From NCBI RefSeq assembly GCF_027579695.1, contig NC_083570.1:4929001-4993000 (forward strand): a stretch of DNA of 64,000 bases, given 5' to 3'. A model generated the notes under the pieces. It saw only the letters and a list, made by a program, of their open reading frames with translations, was not told where the DNA came from and made no database searches. Positions 21,754 through 31,568 of the stretch are shown here, in pieces; the first letter of the stretch is position 1; each line of letters starts with the position of its first letter. The translations under genes and the position numbers were made by a program. The stretch comes from Neoarius graeffei. Taxonomy: Eukaryota; Chordata; Actinopteri; Siluriformes; Ariidae.

Positions 21754-21907
21754 ATCTATAGTGTCTGAGTTGCTGGTGCCTTTGAAAACATTTATCCAGC
21801 GCTCTCGAATCTCAGCCATTCCAGGAACGGACATGTGAGGCTCGGTCTGCAGATTCAAAGAATCCAGTATGGTCTTGCGGATGCTCTGAAGTGGATCTCC
21901 CAGGCAT
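21754..21907 (-). CDS. gsdf: gsdf exon 2, 5' part (rest displaced by a transposon)
   Basis: The acceptor ...TTGTGTTCTCAG ends at 21908. The frame reads CLGDPLQSIRKTILDS and onward through IRERWINVF to ...SNSDTID, where it runs into the transposon tip CAGCGGTTCCC at 21753. The last 17 nt of the exon lie beyond the transposon at 20820-20836, followed by a consensus donor GTAAGT at 20814-20819. Confidence 0.75.
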
Positions 21908-22982
21908 CTGAGAACACAAAGCCATCATATTTAGCATACATCTGGTTTATGAAATGCAAGGATGGATTTTAATATCAGAGTTAATACTGTCACCTGGTAG
22001 AATAAGGCTTGTGTGATAATATTTTATTATTTCCACAACAGACTGGCCATGAAACGGTAAGTAGTACAAACAAAGGGGGGTATTATCTCTTTTGTAACTC
22101 ATTACATTCATTTACATGCTTTTCACACATCCATTTTCTAGAGGAGACAAAAAAACACTCAAATAATTAAAGATCGTGTTTGCTATAGAATCGAATCAAA
22201 TCTATAAGCATTATGACCTGTGAAGCACTTTTATTATTGGGGTAAAAAGGCAGGCTTTCAAAAAAAAATTTCACTGGAGTAATTCATTACTGATGTATTT
22301 AGGTCATGCTCCGATCCTCGCAATAACTAATAAATAGGTGTGTGTGAGGGCAGGATGGTATTTCATGCCAAACTTGGAGGTGGAGTGTGAAGCTTGTCTC
22401 TGCAAGCAGATTCATACTGCTCATTCCATGAAAGAGCAGCACGCAACAGGATTCCAATTATGGGTCAGAACAGGTTCTCCCATTAAAGCACCTCATACAG
22501 ATTGCTGGCTCATAAGCCATTACAAAACAAAGTAAAAAAAAAAAAGCTTGGCCTTGACTCCAGGCTTGCGGCCTAAACCCACATTAAAACTGTAAATCTA
22601 TTCCTCCGTGAGCGTGCTAACAAGTTTAACGATTTAAAGCAAAACGCAACACAGTTGCAAAGATTTCAGCATTACTTACAAAATAGAAGACGAAGATGCT
22701 GGAGAACCTGTAGGCCAAGATTTGTGTCTGCATGCATGAAGTTATGATTATATCCGAATTAAGAAGCACGCTACCAAACAACAATTATTAAGTATGCCTA
22801 ACTTCGCTGTAAGCATTTCTACGCCAATTTAAATGGTATTGTATGAACCACAAGAAAGAGCAAAACCTTGTCAGCCAAACGGTTCATCTCAATAAAAAAA
22901 ACTGCAGCACTGATCGTCTCGAATATCTGTCAATGTAAGCTCAAGAGAACATTTGTAAAGAGTAAAGATGTACAATGCTAAC
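21908..22982 (-). other. gsdf intron 1
   Basis: AT-rich, with no element ends recognised. The GTTAGC donor and the pyrimidine-rich acceptor at its ends are intact. Confidence 0.6.
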
Positions 22983-23113
22983 CTATTTGTCCTGATAATT
23001 GGAGGAGATTGAGCATCCATCGGTTCTTCTGGTGAAGGATGGAGAACTGCTGAAGAAACTTTTCCTGGATGACAAGCAACCAGCAGAAATGGCACAATAA
23101 GCAGCAGGGACAT
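22983..23113 (-). CDS. gsdf: gsdf exon 1: signal peptide and start of prodomain
   Basis: ATG at 23113 opens 43 codons. MSLLLIVPFLLVACHPG is a hydrophobic signal peptide, followed by AVLHPSPEEP, which resembles the N-terminus of other Gsdf proteins. The donor GTTAGC starts at 22982, and the two leftover bases AG join the first base of exon 2 to give an Arg codon. No damage is seen in this exon. Confidence 0.8.
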
Positions 23114-23336
23114 GTCTGTTTATCAAGGAGTCTGCAGTTTGGAAAAATGTGGCTATGCTTTGACTCGGTCCAACACTGAGTAAGGAGATGCTTTCTCTCG
23201 GGCTACTATGTCCAGTAGGAGCACGCTGGAGGGAAGGAAATAGCTGTTGTGTCCGCCGTTCCTGGTCACGACCTGGGAGCAATAGAATCAAGGATAAACA
23301 AATGCATTTAAGCTATCATATCCGCCATCAATTATT

Positions 23337-23547
23337 TCTATATGTAGCTGTAACGTAACATCTGATGCACAGAAATCAGCAATCAAGATCTATTAGCTAA
23401 GAGAGCACTAAGAGCACTTGCTTTGTACATAAGCAGTACATTTAATTAACTGTTTAATTGCCTAATATCACAAGGCATTATGGTATATAAGTCCAGCATA
23501 AGCTCTTCAGCCTCAAGCGGATTATATTTTACAGGGAGTTCTACATC
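23337..23547. repeat. 211-bp duplicated block, copy 1
   Basis: Nearly identical to 24611-24823 (for example GTAGCTGTAACGTAACATCT at both starts and TTTTACAGGGAGTTCTACATC at both ends), with a small indel near the middle. In this copy the sequence that should follow (TATAGCTATATATAGC) is displaced by a DNA transposon to 24419. Confidence 0.9.
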
Positions 23548-24418
23548 AATGGAGCACTTGCATGTGACGTCACAGCCGATCCAGATTGTGACAGACGCCA
23601 TCTTGTCGGTCAAACACCACATTTCCGCCTTCTACTTCTGGTTCTACTTCTGCTTTTACTTCTACCTTTTCTTCTGGAAAACCCTACTATATACAATTCT
23701 ACTACAACGGCTGCGGCTACAAGCTCTCCCTACCTGTGCACGTTTTTTATGTTTTTTGTGTGTATTTTTGCGTGTTGTTCGTCTGTACAGGACTTCAATA
23801 TCCACTACAACCGTATGGACTTACTGGACATTGGTTTCCAGCAGAAAATGACGGTTTGTAGCTTTCCATCGCATGCACAACATTCCGGACGAGATAGTGA
23901 GACCAGCGGGGTCTCCGTGGATTGTTATCAGGTCTGGCAGGCGAAGGAGGCGGCGTCGGGAGCTGAAGCAAAAGCGAGGCTGCAGGCAGAGCCGGCCTGT
24001 TGACTAAGCTCAGAAAACAACCACTCAAATCTCCACTACTAAGCCTCTATCTCTCGCCTAAGAGGGGGTGAATTTCTGTAAAGATAACTGTCCAGAGATT
24101 TATAAGCATGCAGTGCTTCACCACTGAACAGCGAGTGAAAGTTGATGAGGTAATTATACACGTCCGGGTATTCCGCTGGCAGTTCAAAATCCACTGACAC
24201 GGTCGTGAAAACTCCGTCCGGTAAGCCATAAGGGTCACTAATCTGTAGATCGTTTATTTTAGACATATATCTAGTTATCTATTCATTAGAAAAATGAGCC
24301 GTGTAGTCCGTCGGTTGAAATTGATCCATTCTGTACACCAGTGCAGCAGTATTCAGCTGTGTTTTTTACTGACAAGATGGCGGCTGTGTACTTTCCAGGC
24401 ACGTGACTGCAAGATCTC
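23548..24418. mobile_element. ISL2EU-like DNA transposon, internally deleted
   Basis: The empty version of the site is the second copy of the duplicated block (24823/24824), so the limits are known to within a few bases. Inverted motifs lie near both ends: CTTGCA at the tips and CGCCATCTTGTC(G/A)GT about 40-60 bp inside. A coding remnant lies at 24039-24266 on the minus strand. Confidence 0.7.
24039..24266 (-). pseudogene. N-terminal fragment of an ISL2EU-type accessory protein
   Basis: A 75-codon frame with DPYGLPDGVFT, then YPDVYNYLINFHSLFSGEAL and HAYKSLDSYLY. I recall these motifs at the N-terminus of the SWIM/YqaJ-type nuclease-like protein carried by fish ISL2EU elements, which normally continues for several hundred residues; here it stops. 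The family name is from memory. Confidence 0.5.
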
Positions 24419-24439
24419 TATAGCTATATATAGCTACCA

Positions 24440-26545
24440 AGTCTTTCTCACCCCCAGTCTGTCTGTCTCTCTCACCCCCTCTGTCTGTCTCTCTCACCCC
24501 CCGTCTGTCTCTCTCACCCCCCTCTGACTGTCTCACCCACCCTCTGACTGTCTCTCTCACCCCCTCTGTCTATCTCCCTCACCCCCATATGTCTGTCTCT
24601 CTCGCCCCCCTCTATATGTAGCTGTAACGTAACATCTGATGCACAGAAATCAGCAATCAAGATCTAAGAGAGCTAAGAGAGCACTAAGAGCACTTGCTTT
24701 GTACATAAGCAGTACATTTAATTAACTGTTTTATTGCCTAATATCACAAGGCATTATGGTATATAAGTCCAGCATAAGCTCTTCAGCCTCAAGTGAATTA
24801 TATTTTACAGGGAGTTCTACATCTATAGCTATATATAGCTACCAAGTCTCTCTCACCCCCTGTCTGTCTCTCACCCCCCTCTGTCTGTCTCTCACCCACC
24901 CTCTGTCTGTCTCTCTCACCCCGTCTGTCTCTCTCACCCCCCTGTCTGTCTCTCTCACCCCCTCTGTCTGTCTCTCTCACCCCCTTCTGTCTGCCTCACC
25001 CCCGTCTGTCTCTCTCACCCACCGTCTGTCTGTATCTCTCACCCCGTCTGTCTCTCACCCCGTCTGTCTGTCTCTCTCACCCACCCTCTGTCTGTCTCTC
25101 TCACCCACCCTCTGTCTGTCTCTCTCACCCACCCTCTGTCTGTCTCTCTCACCCACCCCCTGTCTGTCCCTCTCACCCCCGTCTGTCTGCCTCACCTCCG
25201 TCTGTCTGCCTCACCCCCGTCTGTCTGTCTCTTTCACCCCTCCTCTGTCTGTCTCTCTCACCCCCCTCTGTCTGTCTGTCTCTCTCACCCCCCTCTGTCT
25301 GTCTGTCTCTCTCACCCCCCTCTGTCTGTCTGTCTCTCTCACCCCCCTCTGTCTGTCTGTCTCTCTCACCCCCCTCTGTCTGTCTGTCTCTCTCACCCCC
25401 CTCTGTCTGTCTGTCTCTCTCACCCCCCTCTGTCTGTCTGTCTCTCTCACCCCCCTCTGTCTGTCTGTCTCTCTCACCCCCCTCTGTCTGTCTGTCTCTC
25501 TCACCCCCCTCTGTCTGTCTGTCTCTCTCACCCCCCTCTGTCTGTCTGTCTCTCTCACCCCCCTGTGTCTGTCTGTCTCTCTCACCCCCCTGTGTCTGTC
25601 TGTCTCTCTCACCCCCCTGTGTCTGTCTCTCTCACCCCCGTGTCTGTCTCTCTCACCCCCCTGTGTCTGTCTCTCTCTCTCACCCCCCTGTGTCTGTCTC
25701 TCTCTCTCACCCCCCTGTGTCTGTCTCTCTCTCTCACCCCCCTGTGTCTGTCTCTCTCTCTCACCCCCCTGTGTCTGTCTCTCTCTCTCACCCCCCTGTG
25801 TCTGTCTCTCTCTCTCACCCCCCTGTGTCTGTCTCTCTCTCTCACCCCCCTGTGTCTGTCTCTCTCTCTCACCCCCCTGTGTCTGTCTCTCTCTCTCACC
25901 CCCCTGTGTCTGTCTCTCTCTCTCACCCCCCTGTGTCTGTCTCTCTCTCTCACCCCCCTCTGTCTGTCTGTCTCTCTCACCCCCCTCTGTCTGTCTGTCT
26001 CTCTCACCCCCTCTGTCTGTCTGTCTCTCTCACCCCCCTGTGTCTGTCTCTCTCTCTCACCCCCCTGTGTCTGTCTCTCTCTCTCACCCCCCTGTGTCTG
26101 TCTGTCTCTCTCACCCCCCTGTGTCTGTCTGTCTCTCTCACCCCCCTGTGTCTGTCTGTCTCTCTCACCCCCCTCTGTCTGTCTGTCTCTCTCACCCCCC
26201 TCTGTCTGTCTGTCTCTCTCACCCCCCTCTGTCTGTCTGTCTCTCTCACCCCCCTCTGTCTGTCTGTCTCTCTCACCCCCCTCTGTCTGTCTGTCTCTCT
26301 CACCCCCCTCTGTCTGTCTGTCTCTCTCACCCCCCTCTGTCTGTCTGTCTCTCTCACCCCCCTCTGTCTGTCTGTCTCTCTCACCCCCCTCTGTCTGTCT
26401 CTCTCACCCCCCTCTGTCTGTCTCTCTCACCCCCCTCTGTCTGTCTCTCTCACCCCCCTGTCTGTCTCTCTCACCCCCGCTTCCTCTGCCTGTCTCTCTC
26501 ACCCCCCTCTGTCTGTCTCTCTCACCCCCGCTTCCTCTGCCTACT
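24440..26545. repeat. 27-bp minisatellite, interrupted by copy 2 of the duplicated block
   Basis: The unit is CACCCCCCTCTGTCTGTCTG followed by TCTCTCT (27 bp); a common variant has TGTGTCTGTCTCTCTCTCT in the second part. Early units (24440-25250) are irregular, later ones (25250-26450) very regular and grouped by variant. The block at 24611-24823 interrupts the array. Long open frames on both strands (up to 598 codons) arise because 27 is a multiple of 3. Confidence 0.95.
24611..24823. repeat. 213-bp duplicated block, copy 2
   Basis: Second copy of 23337-23547, without the transposon insertion, and followed directly by TATAGCTATATATAGCTACC, which in the first locus lies after the transposon at 24419. 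The whole unit (block plus start of the minisatellite) was therefore duplicated. Confidence 0.9.
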
Positions 26546-27186
26546 CAAGTGAGTAGGATGCTTCTTTGCTTTGCTCCTGCTTGATCTTTATTTTTTACTT
26601 TTTCACTTAATTTCCACTATTTCTTCATTTTATTTTTCACCTTTACAAGATAAGTTAGCTTTTAAAACAAAATGCCAGGGGGCAAAAAATCCAGGAGATC
26701 CTGCAGAAAATGCACAGAACTAGAACAGATTATTTCTATCCTCAAATCAAAGATTGATGCCCTGCCAAAGACGGACGAACTAAGTGAGATCTCTCATGAA
26801 CGGAGTACAGAAACAGTGGCTGAGAATGCAGAGATTGCACCCCGACAGGCTGACGGCATTGCAGATCGAGTGGATGAATACATCGATCTAACAGGGCAAA
26901 ATGTGAGTACAGAAAACTGGCACACGATGGGTGGCAGGCCCAAAAATAAAAACAGAAGAGTAATTACCTCAAGACCAGTTTGTTCTGATACTACGGTATG
27001 CAAAATCCACAGCCCATAAGGCTTCAGAACAAATTTGAATGCCTCAGGGATGAGGAAGCAGAATTTTCAGGTGGACAAGCACATCATAGAAAGAGATCGC
27101 ACCACAACCGAAGAGCTGTGGGAAGAGGCAAAAAGCTGCTTGTAACACCACCTGATCCCACAACCCTTGTTCTTGGTGATTCCACT
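26546..27186 (+). pseudogene. L2/CR1-type LINE: 5' leader and N-terminal half of ORF1
   Basis: ORF1 opens at ATG 26672: a basic N-terminus with CRKC, a leucine/charged stretch typical of a coiled coil, then a frame change near 27000, after which NKFECLRDEE and LVLGDST are read. GDS is block I of an SGNH-hydrolase (esterase) domain, found in ORF1 of several CR1/L2 clade LINEs. The Gypsy element interrupts the coding sequence right after GDS. ORF1 resumes at 47202. The leader 26546-26671 is pyrimidine-rich. Confidence 0.75.
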
Positions 27187-28363
27187 TGTAGTCCACTTCT
27201 CACAATTACCGCAGAAAGGGGCCCTGGGTTCGTAAAGCAGCTATTTTAACTTAAAATAAACCCCCTTGTAATCATAGTTTTACAACAACTAGCCTAAATG
27301 ATGGGCAGCTACATTACTCACCTTTACCCTTAGGGTGTCTAAGAAATATAAAAACTTTAAGGAAATAACCAGTCAATTATTTATTTAGCTTTTAATATGA
27401 TTTCACAACATAACAACCCTATCTAACAAAAAAATAAATAAATAAAATTAAATAACTTTTGTCTTTCTTCGTCTGTGTCACACACAGCCAGCAGAAAGCA
27501 AAAAAAAAAAAAACCCTTTTGCAGGCCTCATATTGTGTTGCTTGTGTGCGATGAAATCCACAACTTTAATCCAAAAACAGTGAAAATACAAGTGTTACCT
27601 CCAGTGCAGCTCAACTGCAAAGAGCAGCAGTTTACCCGGTCCCGGTCTCCGAAGACAGGCGATGATACAGCACAGGCACCCAAAATGGAGGTAACCAGGT
27701 GAGAAGGCGGTGGAGTCTCTTACAGGCAGCCCATGAACACGTCCGGACGAGAGGAGTCACACACAGATCAGCAGCGGTCAGGATGAATCCCCGTGTCCCG
27801 CGTTGAGACCACGAGGCAGTCGATAGTAGCTGGGTTAGCTGCCCTCAGCTAAGTGTATTCACTGTGCTAGCGAATGCTAATAACATACTCTGGATTAGCT
27901 TAGCGGCTATGCTAAACTAGAACTGCAGCTACAAACAGAAACCTCTGAGCAGAAAGTCTCTGGCTGCACACCAAACAAGCGTAGCTCCGATATCCAAGTC
28001 AAGAATGCCGAGCAGACAGTCTCTTAGATACAAAACTACATACTTTGTCTCTGAAACAAAAGTTCACACTCGCCATCATGCATCTCCGTCCACTCTCTCT
28101 CACTGCTCGTGGTGCTTCTCTCAAGCTCCCTCCCACAAAAATTTACCCAGGAGATTCTTCAAAATAAAAGGAAATACTTAAAATTTGCACATTTGTGTCT
28201 TTTTAAATCTTTTTAGCATATTTATTACACTATTATTTTATCAGCTATTTTAACCTTTATGAAATATCTTTTCCACACTTTTAATCACATTTTTAACCAA
28301 CCAATGAACATATTAAACTATTTATTATTTCATTATGGATAGTGATTTTTTAACAGGGTTACA
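27187..28363 (-). repeat. 3' LTR of the Gypsy retrotransposon
   Basis: Bounded by TGTAG...TTACA on the plus strand (TGTAA...CTACA on the coding strand). The left flank ends CACT (27183-27186), repeated after the other LTR at 47202-47205, so the element made a 4-bp target duplication. The partner LTR (36920-47201) differs at many positions and by a 0.3-kb block, so this insertion is not recent. Position 27627-27634 (GCAGTTTA, single copy) is the empty version of the site where the giant element sits in the partner LTR. Confidence 0.92.
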
Positions 28364-28376
28364 CCCTCCCCCCTTT
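28364..28376 (-). promoter_or_regulatory. Polypurine tract of the Gypsy element
   Basis: On the coding (minus) strand AAAGGGGGGAGGG ends exactly at the LTR. It is the plus-strand primer site for reverse transcription. Confidence 0.85.
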
Positions 28377-28472
28377 AAATATCTGATGTCCTCATCAGAT
28401 TACCAGAACTTAACTTCAGTTTCTACTCAAAATATCAAGGGTGGTTTAAATAGGCCTACCTTACTGTTTACC
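28377..28472 (-). other. 3' untranslated end of the Gypsy internal region
   Basis: Short Gypsy sequence between the polypurine tract and the inserted DNA element. The last 5 bases, TTACC (28468-28472), are duplicated at 31564-31568 on the other side of the insertion. Confidence 0.7.
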
Positions 28473-28600
28473 CAGGGTTTCCCATACATAGACCATTGTG
28501 TGGCGCAGCGCCACACAATGGATTCCTAGCGCCACACAATCAGACTCGCGATTTTGAAAAAAAAAAAAAATTCCGTTGCGTATTGTTCTGTTCATTCATA

Positions 28601-29293
28601 TGGCCCTTTTCCACTACCCTTTTTCAGCTCACTTCAGCTCGCTTCAGCCCGACACAGCTCGCGTTTCGACTATCCAAAAACAGCACGACTCAGCTCGCTT
28701 CAGCCCTGCTTAGCCCCCAAAACTCGCACCGTTTTGGAGTAGGGCTGAAGCGAGCCAAACCGAGCCGAGTGAGGCTAGGGGCGTGAGCAGACACTCCCCT
28801 GCATGCTGATTGGTGAGGAGGAGTGTCCTCACATGCCCACACACGCCCCGCGAGCACGCTGGGATCTGTAAACACCGTAAACCCGGAAGAAGGAGAATTA
28901 CGAATTACGAGAATTATGAAGCCTTATGTGCCTCGCCTCAACTATACGCTCTTGCCAGTATCTGTTGGCGTTGTCGGTGACAACAAGCCACAGCACCAAG
29001 ACCAGCAACACTAACGACTCCATGTCCTCCATATTTATTGTTTACTCTCCGGGTTGTGAGACTACCGCTTAAAAGCTCACTGATGTCACTGTTTGCGCCG
29101 CCAAACGACATCACCTGACGTCCACCCACTTTCGCTAACTCCACCCAATGTGTCCACCCACTTCCAGCCAGCACGGTTCAGCGCGGTTGTAGTCGAAATG
29201 CGACTCCAACAGCCCCGCTCGGCTCGACTCAGCCCGACTCAGCACGGCACGGCTCAGCCCGACTCAGCCGCGTTGGTAGTGGAAAAGCGGCAA
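28601..29293. mobile_element. Foldback MITE rich in CAGCTCG/CAGCCCGA motifs
   Basis: Inverted ends: CTTTTCCACTACC near both tips, followed on each side by repeated TCAGC(C/T)CG(A/C) motifs. The exact ends and the target duplication are uncertain (ATA on both sides is possible). No coding sequence. Confidence 0.65.
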
Positions 29294-29317
29294 TAGTGCT
29301 CTCTCTTCTCGTTCACG

Positions 29318-29463
29318 CGCGCGCGCGCACACCCACACACAGAGACGGAGAGGCGTGTCCACAGGGAGAGACGGAGAGGCGTGTCCACAGAGAGAGGTGT
29401 GTCCACAGAGAGAGAGAGGCGTGTCCACAGAGAGAGGCGTGTCCACAGAGAGAGAGAGAGAGG
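29318..29463. repeat. GC alternating run and GCGTGTCCACAGAGAGA minisatellite
   Basis: A short (GC)n run at 29318-29329 is followed by six or so units of (A)GGCGTGTCCACAGAGAGAG with variable AG tails. Confidence 0.85.
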
Positions 29464-29757
29464 CATGTACGCAGCCTTCCCGATTCGCCTCCGACCCCTT
29501 GTTTTAAAAGGTAGCCTACGTCGTGCTCGTGATGAGCTTTATCATAGCCTTCTTGGCTAACATGAAACGGACATCCCTGAGTCAGGCTATAGCGAGGAAC
29601 CAGCCTGCATTATCCCAGTTATCCCGCTTCAGCATTCATGCAAGTTATTAATAATGGCTTGACATTCACAATAAATAAGGATTTCCCACTAGCCTAAATA
29701 AAATGTTATACTCGTGGGGATGCCTAGTTGATGCTATCTGAAGCATAAAATCTGAAC

Positions 29758-30782
29758 CAGAGATGCACCGATTGACTGGCTGCCGATCAGAATCGGCCGA
29801 TTTTCACGTGATCGGCCATGACCGGCCGGTCAGAATTAAAATATGCCGATTTTCTGCCAATCAAAACTTGTGTATCACAGAGATGAAAGTGGAAATACTC
29901 GCAATTCGCAACTAGAAGGAGACTGCAGCTCCACTGGCAGATTGAACATGCTTTCTAGTGCAATTGTGTTGCGCTTGCGCAGAACAGTGTCAGTCCTGCG
30001 CGCCTAACGAGCTCCGGCGCACGCGCCGTTAACAAAACAAACAAAAAAAAAAAAATTCACTATATTTGGATATCCAAATATAGTGATTTTTTTTGTGCCA
30101 GATATTGGATGTGAAAAGAAGAAAATGTTTGTGGTTGTGTGAATTTCCCATTATGGAATTAATATGTTAGCCTATTACCAAACATCTAGTTAGATTTGTA
30201 CAAAGAGAGAGAGAAAAAAATGTCTTTTTGTTTGCTTTACAATCTTGGTTGCACTTGATTCCATTGGAAATTACTCTACAAATACACATTTGACAAAGAT
30301 GATAGAATGGCTATGGTATAAGTATGACTGGAAATTATTTTTGTATTTTGATACTGAATGAAGAAATGGGTTGTTCCATAAGGCATAAGTTTTCAGATCT
30401 AAATAGGCTTATGAAAGTGTGTTCCATAGCAGTAGGCAAATATCGTATGAGGGGGAAGTTGTTTTTGTGCCAGATATTGGATGGGAAAAGAAAAAATGTT
30501 TGTGTGAATTTCCTATTTCAGGAATTAATATGTTAATACCAAACATGAAGAAAGATTTTACAAAGAACAATGTCTTTGTTTGTTTTCAACCTTTGAGGTG
30601 TTGAAAATTTATTACTGAAAATCTGGCAGAATGTTCTATTAAAGAAAAGATAAAATAGTCTTTGTGTGTGCTGTGAAGTGGTCTGAAAAAATGAAATCGG
30701 AATCGGCCAAAATCGGTATCGGCAGGTCACACTCCATGGAAAATCGGAATCGGCCCAGAAAATTGCAATCGGTGCATCTCTA
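29758..30782. mobile_element. hAT element, target duplication ATCTGAAC/ATCTGAAT
   Basis: Tips CAGAGATGCACCGATTG and, inverted, TAGAGATGCACCGATTG; subterminal AATCGGCC motifs recur at both ends. The flanks 29750-29757 and 30783-30790 match at 7 of 8 bases. Inside are a 30-bp perfect palindrome (30057-30086) and an internal duplication (about 30090-30190 resembles 30465-30560). No transposase. Confidence 0.88.
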
Positions 30783-31568
30783 ATCTGAATATTTTAAGAA
30801 ACATCTTTATTAGCAAAGTAGATAAACCATCACTGCATCACTGATACGCACACACACTGGCAGCTGAATTAAATGTTCTGATGGGGCATGCAGGCTTTGC
30901 ACCAATTAGGGTAATGCTTTTTCATTATTGTTAGTTGCTTTGGTGTTACCTTAAGTGGTTTCTTACATCTAATTATGATATTTTATTTTATTATTATTTT
31001 GTTGTTACATTATACTATTTATTTCATTTTAGTATTGGTTGAGGTAAGTGTTGAGTTCAATATTTAAAATAAAAACCTCCAGCTTGTTTTTTGCAATTTA
31101 TTCCTTGAATGTCAACTAAAGAATGATTGAAAGATTGCCACCAAAAAGGCAAAAAACTAAGGTAAAAACTAAACTTTAACTTCAATTTTGGTAATTTTCA
31201 TAAAAGACAGGTTTTCCACCAACATCAGCCCAGCAAACTAATGGCCTGCCCTGTAATGGAAAGTTGGGTCGAGGAATGAAACCAGGCAGGGTTCTGGTAA
31301 AAATTGTTTTAGCAGTCTTCTCTTAAAGAACTTAAAAGAATTTAGATTGAACTGAATAATCTCAAATGCTTCTTGTAGCTTTAAAATAGTCCCAGCAGGT
31401 GACTCTGAAGAAAAATACTGTGTGTTTGAACACCGCCCACTGTAAACACTTTGCATACACCCCAATGACCGACTCCACCGACCGCCACGACACCACCGCG
31501 CACGATTCCCTCATTGGCACAGTGGAGCACCACAAATTGCTACCTGGTCTGTGGGAAACACTGTTACC

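Larger units (their letters stand above)
19510..23113 (-). pseudogene. gsdf: gsdf (gonadal soma derived factor), broken copy with five exons
   Basis: Five exons can be placed: 22983-23113, 21754-21907 plus 20820-20836, 20659-20753, 20216-20352 and 19510-19653. Leaving out the transposon in exon 2, their lengths (131, 171, 95, 137, 144) sum to 678 nt, a whole number of codons, giving about 225 residues, close to the size I recall for fish Gsdf. Gsdf is a secreted TGF-beta-family ligand of gonadal somatic cells, and in some fish a sex-determining gene. The signal peptide, the SIRKTILDSLNLQTEP segment, the DLGWD(Q)WIIYP knot start and the C-terminal YMDETSTL...LTRTCGC all fit. Damage: a 917-bp transposon inside exon 2, and TGA, TAG and TGA in exon 3, the last two at the position of the conserved Cys-Cys pair. 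Introns keep GT-AG ends. The identity call is from memory of Gsdf sequences. Confidence 0.8.
28473..31563. mobile_element. DNA transposon inserted in Gypsy pol, 5-bp target duplication TTACC
   Basis: The left tip CAGGGTTTCCCATACATAGA and the inverted right tip CAGTGTTTCCCACAGACCAG are related. The flanks are TTACC on both sides, and Gypsy sequence resumes on each side. CAG tips are hAT-like, but hAT normally gives 8 bp. Next to the left tip is a hairpin, CCATTGTGTGGCGC/GCGCCACACAATGG. The body holds a foldback MITE, a minisatellite and a hAT element. No transposase was seen. Confidence 0.75.

Noticed and set aside
22338-22535. A small gene in gsdf intron 1 (65 codons, plus strand)
   Set aside because: No homology, no neighbouring exon, and an ordinary length for a chance frame.
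23749-24003. Coding frames inside the ISL2EU-like element on the plus strand
   Set aside because: They overlap the better-supported minus-strand fragment or untranslated parts and show no domain.
24756-26584. Open frames of 598, 339, 297 and 126-133 codons on both strands
   Set aside because: All lie in the 27-bp minisatellite. A repeat length divisible by 3 keeps any stop-free unit open in every frame; the predicted Leu/Ser/Pro repeats carry no domain.
28690-29466. Short Arg/Pro/Ser-rich frames on both strands
   Set aside because: They are translations of the CAGCTCG-rich foldback MITE and the GCGTGTCCACAG minisatellite.
31362-31568. Native C-terminus of Gypsy integrase
   Set aside because: This stretch is the terminus of the inserted DNA element (tip CAGTGTTTCCC), so the open frame there is accidental.
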